Below are positions 1 through 5,033 of a stretch of 6,267 nt of DNA, in pieces. The number at the start of each line of letters is the position of its first letter. The stretch's first letter is position 1. The stretch spans positions 1 to 6,267 of the forward strand of contig MNYL01000124.1 of assembly GCA_001873075.1 (NCBI GenBank), read 5' to 3'. Both the position numbers and the translations under genes were made by a program. Origin of the DNA: Fibrobacteres bacterium CG2_30_45_31. Its GTDB lineage: Bacteria > Fibrobacterota > Fibrobacteria > Fibrobacterales > Fibrobacteraceae. Under the pieces are notes generated by a model. It saw only the letters and a program-made list of their open reading frames with translations. It ran no database searches and was not told the origin of the DNA.

Positions 1-788
1 TCATAGCCATCCAAATGGGCCGTGATAGAGGCCGTTGCTGGGCGGAGCTCACTCCATTTTGCCACTGGGTCAATTTTGGTAATTAAGGAACCTTCAGGGG
101 TGTGAATCTCAAAACGATAAAGTTCGCCTTCACCAAGGTCTGGGATAAATATTTCCCAGATTCCAGTGGAACCTAACATTCGCATAAAGTGGCGGCGACC
201 ATTCCAAGTATTAAAATTACCCACAACAGAAACGGTTTTTGCATTCGGTGCCCAGACGGCAAATTGAATGCCTTTAAATCCTTCATGTTCTATGAGGTTG
301 GCACCTAACTTGCGATACAACTCATAGTGGGTGCCAGCACCAATCAAGTGGCAATCAAATTCTGAAAGAACAGGGAGGAATGCATAAGGGTCTTTTACTG
401 TGTATTTAACGCCGTTGGAAAGAGTGATGTTCAGATTGTAAAAGAAGGTTTCGAATTCCACATCAAGAGTCGCTTCAAAAAATCCAGTATCTCCGAGTTT
501 AATGAAATCAAAAACGAGTATTTCTGGTTTAGGAGCTTCGGCTTCTGTTTGTTTGGCTGTTTTCTTTCCTTTTGCCTTTTTTTGAATTATTTCGAGAGGC
601 TTAGAAGGAAAAACGGTTTCTCCGCTAACAAAGATTGCGTCGGGTTGATAGGTACGAATTACTGTTTTTAGACCACGATCAGTTTCCAATGGATGGATTC
701 CCAAAAAAGCAAAAGGATCTTTACAATTGAAGTTCCAAAGGGATTCCATTTGTTCATGGGTAAGAGACGTAAATTGTTGCCAATCCAT
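1..788 (-). CDS. glgB: 1,4-alpha-glucan branching enzyme GlgB, N-terminal part (cut by window edge)
   Basis: GlgB makes the alpha-1,6 branches of glycogen by moving a cut alpha-1,4 glucan segment; it is cytoplasmic. The visible 262 codons hold the N-terminal domain (residues about 1-140), with the family signatures DPFAFLGIHP at 24-33 and KDPYAFLPVL near 132-141. A carbohydrate-binding module 48 follows (about 170-240), with GTHYELYRKLGA at 152-163, FAVWAPNAKTVSVVGNFN at 176-193, W195 and GIWEIFIPDL at 209-218. The order matches the long, E. coli-type GlgB with an extra N-terminal domain. The catalytic GH13 barrel lies beyond position 1. The start ATG (786-788) is preceded by a weak GAG six bases upstream, and the alignment of MDWQQFTSL with family N-termini supports it. 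One oddity is a lysine/alanine/glutamate-rich stretch at residues 69-89 that family members usually lack. The gene reads in the same direction as the upstream tRNA unit but is separated from it by a terminator. Confidence 0.95.
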   Translation of the reverse strand, partial: MDWQQFTSLTHEQMESLWNFNCKDPFAFLGIHPLETDRGLKTVIRTYQPDAIFVSGETVFPSKPLEIIQKKAKGKKTAKQTEAEAPKPEILVFDFIKLGDTGFFEATLDVEFETFFYNLNITLSNGVKYTVKDPYAFLPVLSEFDCHLIGAGTHYELYRKLGANLIEHEGFKGIQFAVWAPNAKTVSVVGNFNTWNGRRHFMRMLGSTGIWEIFIPDLGEGELYRFEIHTPEGSLITKIDPVAKWSELRPATASITAHLDGY

Positions 789-821
789 TGAGTTCTCGTA
801 GGTTAAAGAGGTTTCTTAAAG

Positions 822-851
822 ATAATCTAAAAAAAATGGATAAATCACCAA
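822..851 (-). promoter_or_regulatory. Weak candidate promoter for glgB within the 789-910 gap
   Basis: The 122-bp gap between the tRNA terminator and glgB is AT-rich and must hold the glgB promoter if the terminator works. The best pair I can see on the minus strand is TTGGTG (846-851) with TAGATT (824-829, 16-bp spacer) or GATTAT (822-827, 18-bp spacer), either side of a T-run. Neither matches the consensus well. No riboswitch-like fold or clear operator was seen in this gap. Confidence 0.25.
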
Positions 852-910
852 AATTCCGCGGTTTTTTCCCTAAAAATTTGAACTTTTAAGCCCTTGGATT
901 TCAGGTGTAT

Positions 911-948
911 TTAAAAGAAAGAAACCCTCTCTTGCGAGAAGGTTTCTT
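911..948 (-). terminator. Intrinsic terminator of the small-protein/tRNA-Val/tRNA-Asp unit
   Basis: On the minus strand a 13-bp stem (arms 936-948 and 919-931) closes on the tetraloop GCAA, a GNRA type, and is followed by the T-rich run TCTTTT. One pair in the stem is a U-G wobble when read as minus-strand RNA but becomes a C-A mismatch in plus-strand RNA, so the element is built for minus-strand transcription. Only one base separates the discriminator base of tRNA-Asp from the stem, so the hairpin also marks where 3' trimming of the tRNA precursor must begin. Confidence 0.9.
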
Positions 949-949
949 A

Positions 950-1024
950 CGGGATAGACGAGGATCGAACTCGCAACCTCCGACGTGACAGGCCGGTGCT
1001 CTAACCAAATTGAGCTACCACCCC
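950..1024 (-). tRNA. tRNA-Asp (anticodon GUC)
   Basis: The full cloverleaf can be folded by eye in 75 nt. The acceptor GGGGTGG pairs with CTATCCC, using two G-U pairs. The D-stem is GCTC/GAGC with a 10-nt loop. The anticodon stem CCGGC/GTCGG closes the loop CTGTCAC, with anticodon GTC at 987-989. The T-arm is GCGAG-TTCGATC-CTCGT. The discriminator base is G, as expected for tRNA-Asp. The 3' CCA is not encoded (TAA follows), so a CCA-adding enzyme is needed. It is the last gene of its transcript, 11 nt after tRNA-Val and one base before the terminator stem. Confidence 0.98.
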
Positions 1025-1035
1025 AATGGTAACTA

Positions 1036-1110
1036 TGGGCGATAACGGATTCGAACCGCTGACCCGCTGCTTGTAAGGCAGCTGCTCTGAACCAGCTGAG
1101 CTAATCGCCC
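1036..1110 (-). tRNA. tRNA-Val (anticodon UAC)
   Basis: The acceptor GGGCGAT pairs perfectly with ATCGCCC. The D-stem is GCTC/GAGC and the anticodon stem GCTGC/GCAGC. The loop CTTACAA gives anticodon TAC at 1073-1075, and the T-arm is AGCGG-TTCGAAT-CCGTT. The discriminator is A and no CCA is encoded. The length is 75 nt. Its first base (1110) directly follows the TAA stop codon (1111-1113) of the upstream small-protein gene, so RNase P must cut the shared transcript exactly after the stop codon. Confidence 0.98.
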
Positions 1111-1302
1111 TTATTTCTTTCGATCTTTGCCGCCCCAGAGAATTCCGATTGGAATTACTACCAAGTATGCAAAAATCAAAATAATCGGTGCGACTGTCAG
1201 TGATACAGGATTCTCTGCAGGACCTTGAGCGAGACAGACGTATCCGACCACGAGCAGCAATAATCCGAGGGCAATCAAGAGTATATTCTTTTTATTTTCC
1301 AT
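1111..1302 (-). CDS. Small two-helix membrane protein, DUF3098-like (63 aa)
   Basis: The 63-residue protein has a lysine-rich start (MENKKN), a first membrane helix at about residues 6-26, and a short loop containing GPAENPVSLTVAP. A second helix follows at about 36-56, with a positively charged tail GGKDRKK. The layout, with a glycine at the end of helix 1, a short polar loop and an APxxL start to helix 2, resembles the DUF3098 family of small inner-membrane proteins from FCB-group bacteria; its function is unknown. The start ATG has AGG seven bases upstream and lies about 34 nt downstream of the predicted start of a strong promoter. The gene shares that transcript with two tRNAs. The family match is from memory of its general pattern; the existence of the gene is well supported by its promoter, ribosome site and hydrophobic pattern. 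Confidence 0.83.
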   Translation of the reverse strand: MENKKNILLIALGLLLLVVGYVCLAQGPAENPVSLTVAPIILIFAYLVVIPIGILWGGKDRKK

Positions 1303-1342
1303 CGTATTACCTACTGAACGTTACCACCAATATGGTAGGCCA

Positions 1343-1371
1343 AATATATGAAGCTAAAAAGCGGTTGTCAA
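1343..1371 (-). promoter_or_regulatory. Strong sigma-70-type promoter for the small protein and tRNA genes
   Basis: The minus strand has a perfect -35 box TTGACA (1366-1371), a 17-bp spacer and a near-perfect -10 box TATATT (1343-1348). The predicted transcript start is near 1336. The bases right after the -10 box are TGGCCTA, a GC-rich discriminator of the kind found at stable-RNA promoters under stringent (ppGpp) control in well-studied bacteria; applying that here is inference. The promoter lies 28 bp after the pgpH stop codon, and no clear terminator was seen between them, so read-through from pgpH may add to transcription. Confidence 0.82.
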
Positions 1372-1399
1372 GGGATTTTTAGCAAAAAAGCGCAAAATT

Positions 1400-3700
1400 T
1401 TAATATTTTCCCTGACTCGGAGTTGCTTGTCCTGCCGCTAATGCGGCCGCGGGATACTTCACGCGAGTATGGAACGTTCCCTCCATACTTTGCACGAAGG
1501 CCTTTTCAAGTTTAGCAAGATCTTTCACAGACAAATTGCTTTCCGCAAACTGTCCTTCTGCAAGGCGTGCTGCAATCGTTGTGTGAATCATATTCTCCAA
1601 TTTTTCCTGATTTGCATCCGTCATGGCCCGACTTGTGGCTTCTATGCTATCCGCTAACATCAAAATAGCACTTTCACGTGTTTGTGGACGGGGGCCTTTG
1701 TAGCGGAATTCATCAGGGTTGATTTCGCGATCCGGGAATTGTTCTTTTGCCGCGAGATAAAAATATTGGATAATGTTATCACCATGGTGTTCCGAAATAC
1801 CGGAAGCGACTAATTCTGGGATCTTATATTCTTTTGCGAGAGACTTCCCTTGTTCCACATGATCCACAATGATTTTCATGGATTGAAAAGGGTTCAGTGC
1901 CTGGTGAGGATTAATGCCTTGCTTTTGATTTTCGGTAAAGAATTCGGGACGCATGGTTTTGCCAATATCATGGTAGAGGGCCATTACTCGAACTAATAGG
2001 GAATTGGCCCCCACAGCATCGGCGACTTTTTCACCCAAATTGGCAACTTGAATACTATGATGGAAGGTTCCTGGTGCAAATTCAGAAATGCGTTTGAGTG
2101 CGGGTCTGTTGAAATCGGACATTTCCATGAGCGTAAGATCGGTAGTGATTCCAAAAACTTTTTCAGCGATATGTATTAATAGAACCGATGAAATCGCTGA
2201 GCAAAAAATAAGATTGACACAACCGGCGATAAATGTGGGATAGAAAATATTCCATTCCAGGCGATTACGAAGTAAAAACAGAATACAAAGAACAACGGCA
2301 AGTGCTACTATGCTTGCAAGAATACTCCAAATAAATTGTGCTCGGTAGCGAATGCGGACTAAACAATGAAGCGCTGTCCAACAAACGACAAAACTACAAA
2401 CGGTGATGGCAAGGTCATATCCTGCAAGAATGCCTAAGAAGATAGAGGTGAATGCGGCAAAAATGACTCCCATGCGGCGATCATAAAGCACCGTTGCAAT
2501 AATTGGCGCAAGGCTGAAGGGGTACAACCAAATCAGATCTAAATCTTCTGGCAATGAGGGATTCAGGTGTTGGATGGAACCCGAAACATTGTGAATCAAC
2601 CAAAGCGACAAAAGCTGCAAAGTGGCGAGCGTGATGATTGCCCAAATTTGCCCGGGCTTTTTAAAGAAATAATCTCCAAAAACCAGAAAATAGAGAAAAA
2701 ATATACTCACAATCAAAATCGTCATTATGATTTGCCCGTAACTGGCCGTGAGTGCGCGGGACCCTTCTTCTTTTTGGAGCGCAAGTTGGAGGGCTTCAAT
2801 TTTTTCTAAAGCATCCTTAGTGATAATGGAACCTTGAGTGACAATTTCCATGCCCCGAGGAACCATCCCTTTGGATGCATTGACTTGTTCTTGGGCGATG
2901 GTTCTTCGATGATTGGTTTCTTTTTCCAGGTAGAAAACATTGGGGAGGGTAAATACATACAACGCTTCATAAAAAGCACTCTGCAAACCCTGGTTATGAG
3001 CGAAGGGAAGCTGCAGTTCGGCAAATGTTTCATCAATTCTACGTTCTCTAGGTTGGATGCGGCTCGCATCAATTTTGTGCTCTTCATTATTTTGTACAAA
3101 AGAAACCTCTGTTTTTGTGTAAGGGATGAATTGAATTTCCTGCACATTATAAGTTTCGCGGAACAATTGAACGCTAGTATTCGTATTGGCAATAAGTGTG
3201 TTTGATACTCCGTTTTCGAGCATCCGGTTAAAGGCTCGTTCCAGAGAGTCTCTCGCTCGGGAACTTTGGCTTAATTGTTGCACGGCGGTGGTGGAAAGAC
3301 GTTTGGTAAGCGCATGAAAAAGTTGAGATGCCTGTTGCACCTTTACTTGGAGTGTGTCTTTTCCTGTTTCCTTGGAAATCTCTGCTTGGAGCGCGCCGTA
3401 GTGAGCTAGTTTGGTAAGATATTGTTTGAGATCTTCAGAAATGCGAGTGGTTTCATCGTGATTGAATTCAAAAACGGCATATACTTTATCTGCTGCGCGT
3501 TCCTTTTCACTTTCTATTTCCTGGGTAGATTTAAGAACATCAAAGGAAATAGGGGCGATAATCGTTCGGGTGCTCATTTGTCCTAAATGAGGAACTTCCG
3601 CTTTTTGGGCTAAATTTTTATCTGGAAAAAGAATCGCAGCAATTAAGGCTACGAGAATCCATCCGATGATGATGTGCATGTGAGCTGTTTTCTTTTTCAT
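1400..3700 (-). CDS. pgpH: 7TM-HD (HDIG) membrane phosphodiesterase, PgpH/YqfF family, probable cyclic-di-AMP hydrolase
   Basis: Known family members hydrolyse cyclic-di-AMP to pApA at the inner membrane. The 766 residues show the full family order. There is one N-terminal membrane helix (about 9-26), then a large extracytoplasmic 7TMR-HDED domain (about 40-315, helical and charged). A bundle of about seven membrane helices follows (about 322-515), then a cytoplasmic HD domain (about 540-740). Metal-binding residues are in place: H548 (in GTFHHS), H577-D578 (in YHDIGK), H614 (in VDHV), H638-H639 (in EHHG) and D684 (in LADS). The enzyme therefore looks active. The start ATG overlaps the phoH stop by 4 nt (ATGA) and has AAGGGG eight bases upstream, so the two genes are probably translationally coupled. 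The usual third gene, ybeY, does not follow; the next gene is a small membrane protein with its own promoter. No diadenylate cyclase gene is in the window, so the c-di-AMP role rests on the family alone. Confidence 0.9.
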   Translation of the reverse strand: MKKKTAHMHIIIGWILVALIAAILFPDKNLAQKAEVPHLGQMSTRTIIAPISFDVLKSTQEIESEKERAADKVYAVFEFNHDETTRISEDLKQYLTKLAHYGALQAEISKETGKDTLQVKVQQASQLFHALTKRLSTTAVQQLSQSSRARDSLERAFNRMLENGVSNTLIANTNTSVQLFRETYNVQEIQFIPYTKTEVSFVQNNEEHKIDASRIQPRERRIDETFAELQLPFAHNQGLQSAFYEALYVFTLPNVFYLEKETNHRRTIAQEQVNASKGMVPRGMEIVTQGSIITKDALEKIEALQLALQKEEGSRALTASYGQIIMTILIVSIFFLYFLVFGDYFFKKPGQIWAIITLATLQLLSLWLIHNVSGSIQHLNPSLPEDLDLIWLYPFSLAPIIATVLYDRRMGVIFAAFTSIFLGILAGYDLAITVCSFVVCWTALHCLVRIRYRAQFIWSILASIVALAVVLCILFLLRNRLEWNIFYPTFIAGCVNLIFCSAISSVLLIHIAEKVFGITTDLTLMEMSDFNRPALKRISEFAPGTFHHSIQVANLGEKVADAVGANSLLVRVMALYHDIGKTMRPEFFTENQKQGINPHQALNPFQSMKIIVDHVEQGKSLAKEYKIPELVASGISEHHGDNIIQYFYLAAKEQFPDREINPDEFRYKGPRPQTRESAILMLADSIEATSRAMTDANQEKLENMIHTTIAARLAEGQFAESNLSVKDLAKLEKAFVQSMEGTFHTRVKYPAAALAAGQATPSQGKY

Positions 3701-4662
3701 ATTCCTTTCCCCTTTTTCTCGTAAGCGGAAATAATGTCTTTAACCAATCGGTGACGGAGCACGTCAGTGGCTTGAAATTCAATTTGTGCGATTCCCTGAA
3801 TTTTAACGAGAAGTTTCATTGCATGGGATAATCCCGATATTTCACCTCTCGCCAGATCCACTTGTGAAGAATCTCCGGTAATGATAGCTTTGCTATGGGG
3901 CCCAAGACGAGTTAGAAACATTTTCATTTGGGCTACAGTGGTATTTTGAGCTTCGTCTAGAATAATAAACGCCCTTTTTAGGGTTCTTCCTCTCATATAG
4001 GCGAGAGGGGCGACTTCAATGGCCCCCAATTCTTGGTAATGTCGCAATTTTTCTTGCGGGATCAATTCGGCAAGGCTGTCCTGAATGGGTCTTAAATAGG
4101 GGGCAATTTTTTCTTTGAGATCCCCAGGGAGGAATCCTAAAGATTCTCCCGCTTCGACAGCAGGGCGAACTAAACAAATGCGTTCGGCTTCGTGATTTTC
4201 AAGACTTGCGACGGCGAGTGCTACTGCGAGGAATGTTTTTCCAGTACCCGCTGGTCCATTGGCAAATATGATGTCATTTGTTTCAACGGCTTCCACCAAT
4301 TTAGCTTGTGCGGCTGTTTTGGAAACAACAGGAATTCCGTAACGGTTGCGTAGAATGGGAACGGTGGGGATGGTTCTTGCTGCGGGGTTATCTACAGAAA
4401 AAGAGTCTGTCTCAGTCAACCGTTCCAGCCAATTTTTGGTGATAGGAGAACCATTTTTAGCGGCAAGCTTTACTTGATCCAAAAAAGAAAGTGCTCCAGT
4501 AAGATCGCTTTTCCCATCGCGGGCGACAAGAGTAAGTCCTGAAAAACGGCTTTGTATATCAACACAAAAACGGTTCTCCACCATGCGGAAAACCGTCTCG
4601 TTTTCTCCAGACATGAGCCTTTTCAACTCGTCTGAAATTGAATAGCGTATGGGTTCGCTCAT
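3697..4662 (-). CDS. phoH: PhoH family P-loop ATPase (PhoH/YbeZ)
   Basis: PhoH/YbeZ proteins are cytoplasmic ATPases linked to RNA processing and ribosome maturation, often acting with the RNase YbeY. The 321-residue length is typical. An N-terminal domain with a KH-like character spans about 25-90. The ATPase core follows, with Walker A GPAGTGKT at 136-143, the family block RPAVEAGESLGFLPGDL at 166-182, AYMRGRT at 221-227 and Walker B IILDEAQN at 233-240. A TGDSSQVDL motif lies at 262-270, and RHRLV at 303-307 is near the expected arginine finger. All catalytic motifs are intact. The ATG forms a 4-nt ATGA overlap with the upstream lipoprotein gene. The only purine-rich site (GGGGA) abuts the ATG with no useful spacing, so initiation probably depends on ribosomes finishing the lipoprotein. 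The gene overlaps pgpH by 4 nt at its other end. Confidence 0.95.
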   Translation of the reverse strand: MSEPIRYSISDELKRLMSGENETVFRMVENRFCVDIQSRFSGLTLVARDGKSDLTGALSFLDQVKLAAKNGSPITKNWLERLTETDSFSVDNPAARTIPTVPILRNRYGIPVVSKTAAQAKLVEAVETNDIIFANGPAGTGKTFLAVALAVASLENHEAERICLVRPAVEAGESLGFLPGDLKEKIAPYLRPIQDSLAELIPQEKLRHYQELGAIEVAPLAYMRGRTLKRAFIILDEAQNTTVAQMKMFLTRLGPHSKAIITGDSSQVDLARGEISGLSHAMKLLVKIQGIAQIEFQATDVLRHRLVKDIISAYEKKGKGI

Positions 4663-4952
4663 TCCCCGGCTTGTTCGTCCGGTGCAATCCCCAGCTTACT
4701 CTTCGCTTCAAAAATATCACGACGAAGATTATGATTCTCTTCGGTCACGGTCATGGCTTCTTTTTGGGTATCTTTCAACTTATCTTCGTCAATTTCTTCT
4801 TTCTTTACCGTGGTTGTCGTACCATCTGCATTGTGGATGACAGTTTCGTCTTCACCAACAGAACCACTACCACCCGAAGATCCAGCACAACCCATAAAGA
4901 AGATTACGCTGAAAGCGGCAAGGACGAGTTTCCAATTTTTCAAAAGAGACAT
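4659..4952 (-). CDS. Small acidic lipoprotein, first gene of the phoH-pgpH operon
   Basis: I do not recognise this protein. From the chosen start it has 97 residues. It has a signal peptide with charged K5/K8, a hydrophobic core at about 9-19, and a lipobox-like FMGC with the modified cysteine at C22; F at -3 and M at -2 are not canonical, but G at -1 is. A glycine/serine linker (24-33) follows, then a segment with IHNADGTTTTV (39-49) and a highly charged stretch predicted as helix or coiled coil (about 52-87, ending AKSKLGI). Position +2 after the cysteine is alanine, not aspartate, so by the E. coli rule it would be sorted to the outer membrane. An ATG six codons upstream (4968-4970) is in frame but lacks a ribosome site; the ATG at 4950-4952 has GGAG eight bases upstream, so I use it. 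The stop overlaps the phoH start by 4 nt. Function unknown. Confidence 0.8.
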   Translation of the reverse strand: MSLLKNWKLVLAAFSVIFFMGCAGSSGGSGSVGEDETVIHNADGTTTTVKKEEIDEDKLKDTQKEAMTVTEENHNLRRDIFEAKSKLGIAPDEQAGE

Positions 4953-4960
4953 TATTCGAG

Positions 4961-4964
4961 CTCC
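4961..4964 (-). promoter_or_regulatory. Shine-Dalgarno site that decides the lipoprotein start
   Basis: GGAG on the minus strand lies eight bases before the ATG at 4950-4952. The longer in-frame start at 4968-4970 lies just upstream of this site and has only AT-rich sequence before it. Residues added by the longer start (MNGARI) would lengthen the signal peptide's front end without adding a recognisable feature. Both points favour the shorter protein. Confidence 0.7.
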
Positions 4965-4973
4965 ATTCAATTC

Positions 4974-4987
4974 ATTTTGAGCAAAAT
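4974..4987. repeat. 14-bp inverted repeat at the predicted operon transcript start
   Basis: ATTTTG and CAAAAT form a perfect 6-bp dyad around the central AG. It touches the downstream edge of the candidate -10 box (4987-4992) and covers the position where transcription of the lipoprotein-phoH-pgpH operon would begin (near 4980). This is a possible operator, but AT-rich dyads of this size arise by chance, so the call is tentative. Confidence 0.3.
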
Positions 4988-5015
4988 ATATATAGAAAGA
5001 AATGCAAAAAGTTAA
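4987..5015 (-). promoter_or_regulatory. Candidate promoter of the lipoprotein-phoH-pgpH operon
   Basis: On the minus strand TTAACT (5010-5015) lies 17 bp from TATATA (4987-4992). Because the -10 region is an alternating TA run, TATATT at 4985-4990 (19-bp spacer) and TATATA at 4989-4994 (15-bp spacer) are alternatives. The match is moderate (four of six bases in each box). Its position in the only spacer upstream of the operon, about 28 nt before the lipoprotein start, supports it. No other promoter was seen within the three overlapping genes. Confidence 0.5.
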
Positions 5016-5033
5016 AAAAACTAAATTTTATAC

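Noticed and set aside
950..1110. tRNA genes as an integration site of a mobile element
   Set aside because: I saw no repeat of a tRNA 3' end elsewhere in the window, no integrase, and only housekeeping genes on both sides.
1322..1337. Short inverted repeat (TACCA/TGGTA, 6-nt loop) at the predicted start of the tRNA transcript
   Set aside because: Only five base pairs; too short to call an operator or a leader hairpin without conservation data.
1188..1382. Plus-strand open frame of 64 codons opposite the small membrane protein
   Set aside because: The opposite strand has the promoter, ribosome site and coherent two-helix protein; this frame has none of these.
1371..1412. Possible terminator after pgpH
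   Set aside because: The region has A- and T-runs and a 5-bp AGGGA/TCCCT repeat at its edges, but no GC-rich stem followed by a T-run.
2806..3205. Open frames of over 120 codons on both strands overlapping the middle of pgpH
   Set aside because: They overlap the well-supported pgpH frame, have no ribosome sites or recognisable domains, and their composition fits out-of-frame readings of a real gene.
4953..4970. Longer start for the lipoprotein at 4968-4970
   Set aside because: No ribosome site precedes it, whereas the start at 4950-4952 has GGAG at eight bases and a normal signal-peptide length.
4638..5015. Plus-strand open frame of 125 codons opposite the lipoprotein and the operon promoter
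   Set aside because: It is antisense to a gene with clear lipoprotein features, runs through the promoter region, and its protein has no sensible composition or motif.
4953..5033. c-di-AMP or other riboswitch upstream of the phoH-pgpH operon
   Set aside because: With the transcript starting near 4980 the leader is only about 28 nt, far too short for a known riboswitch fold.
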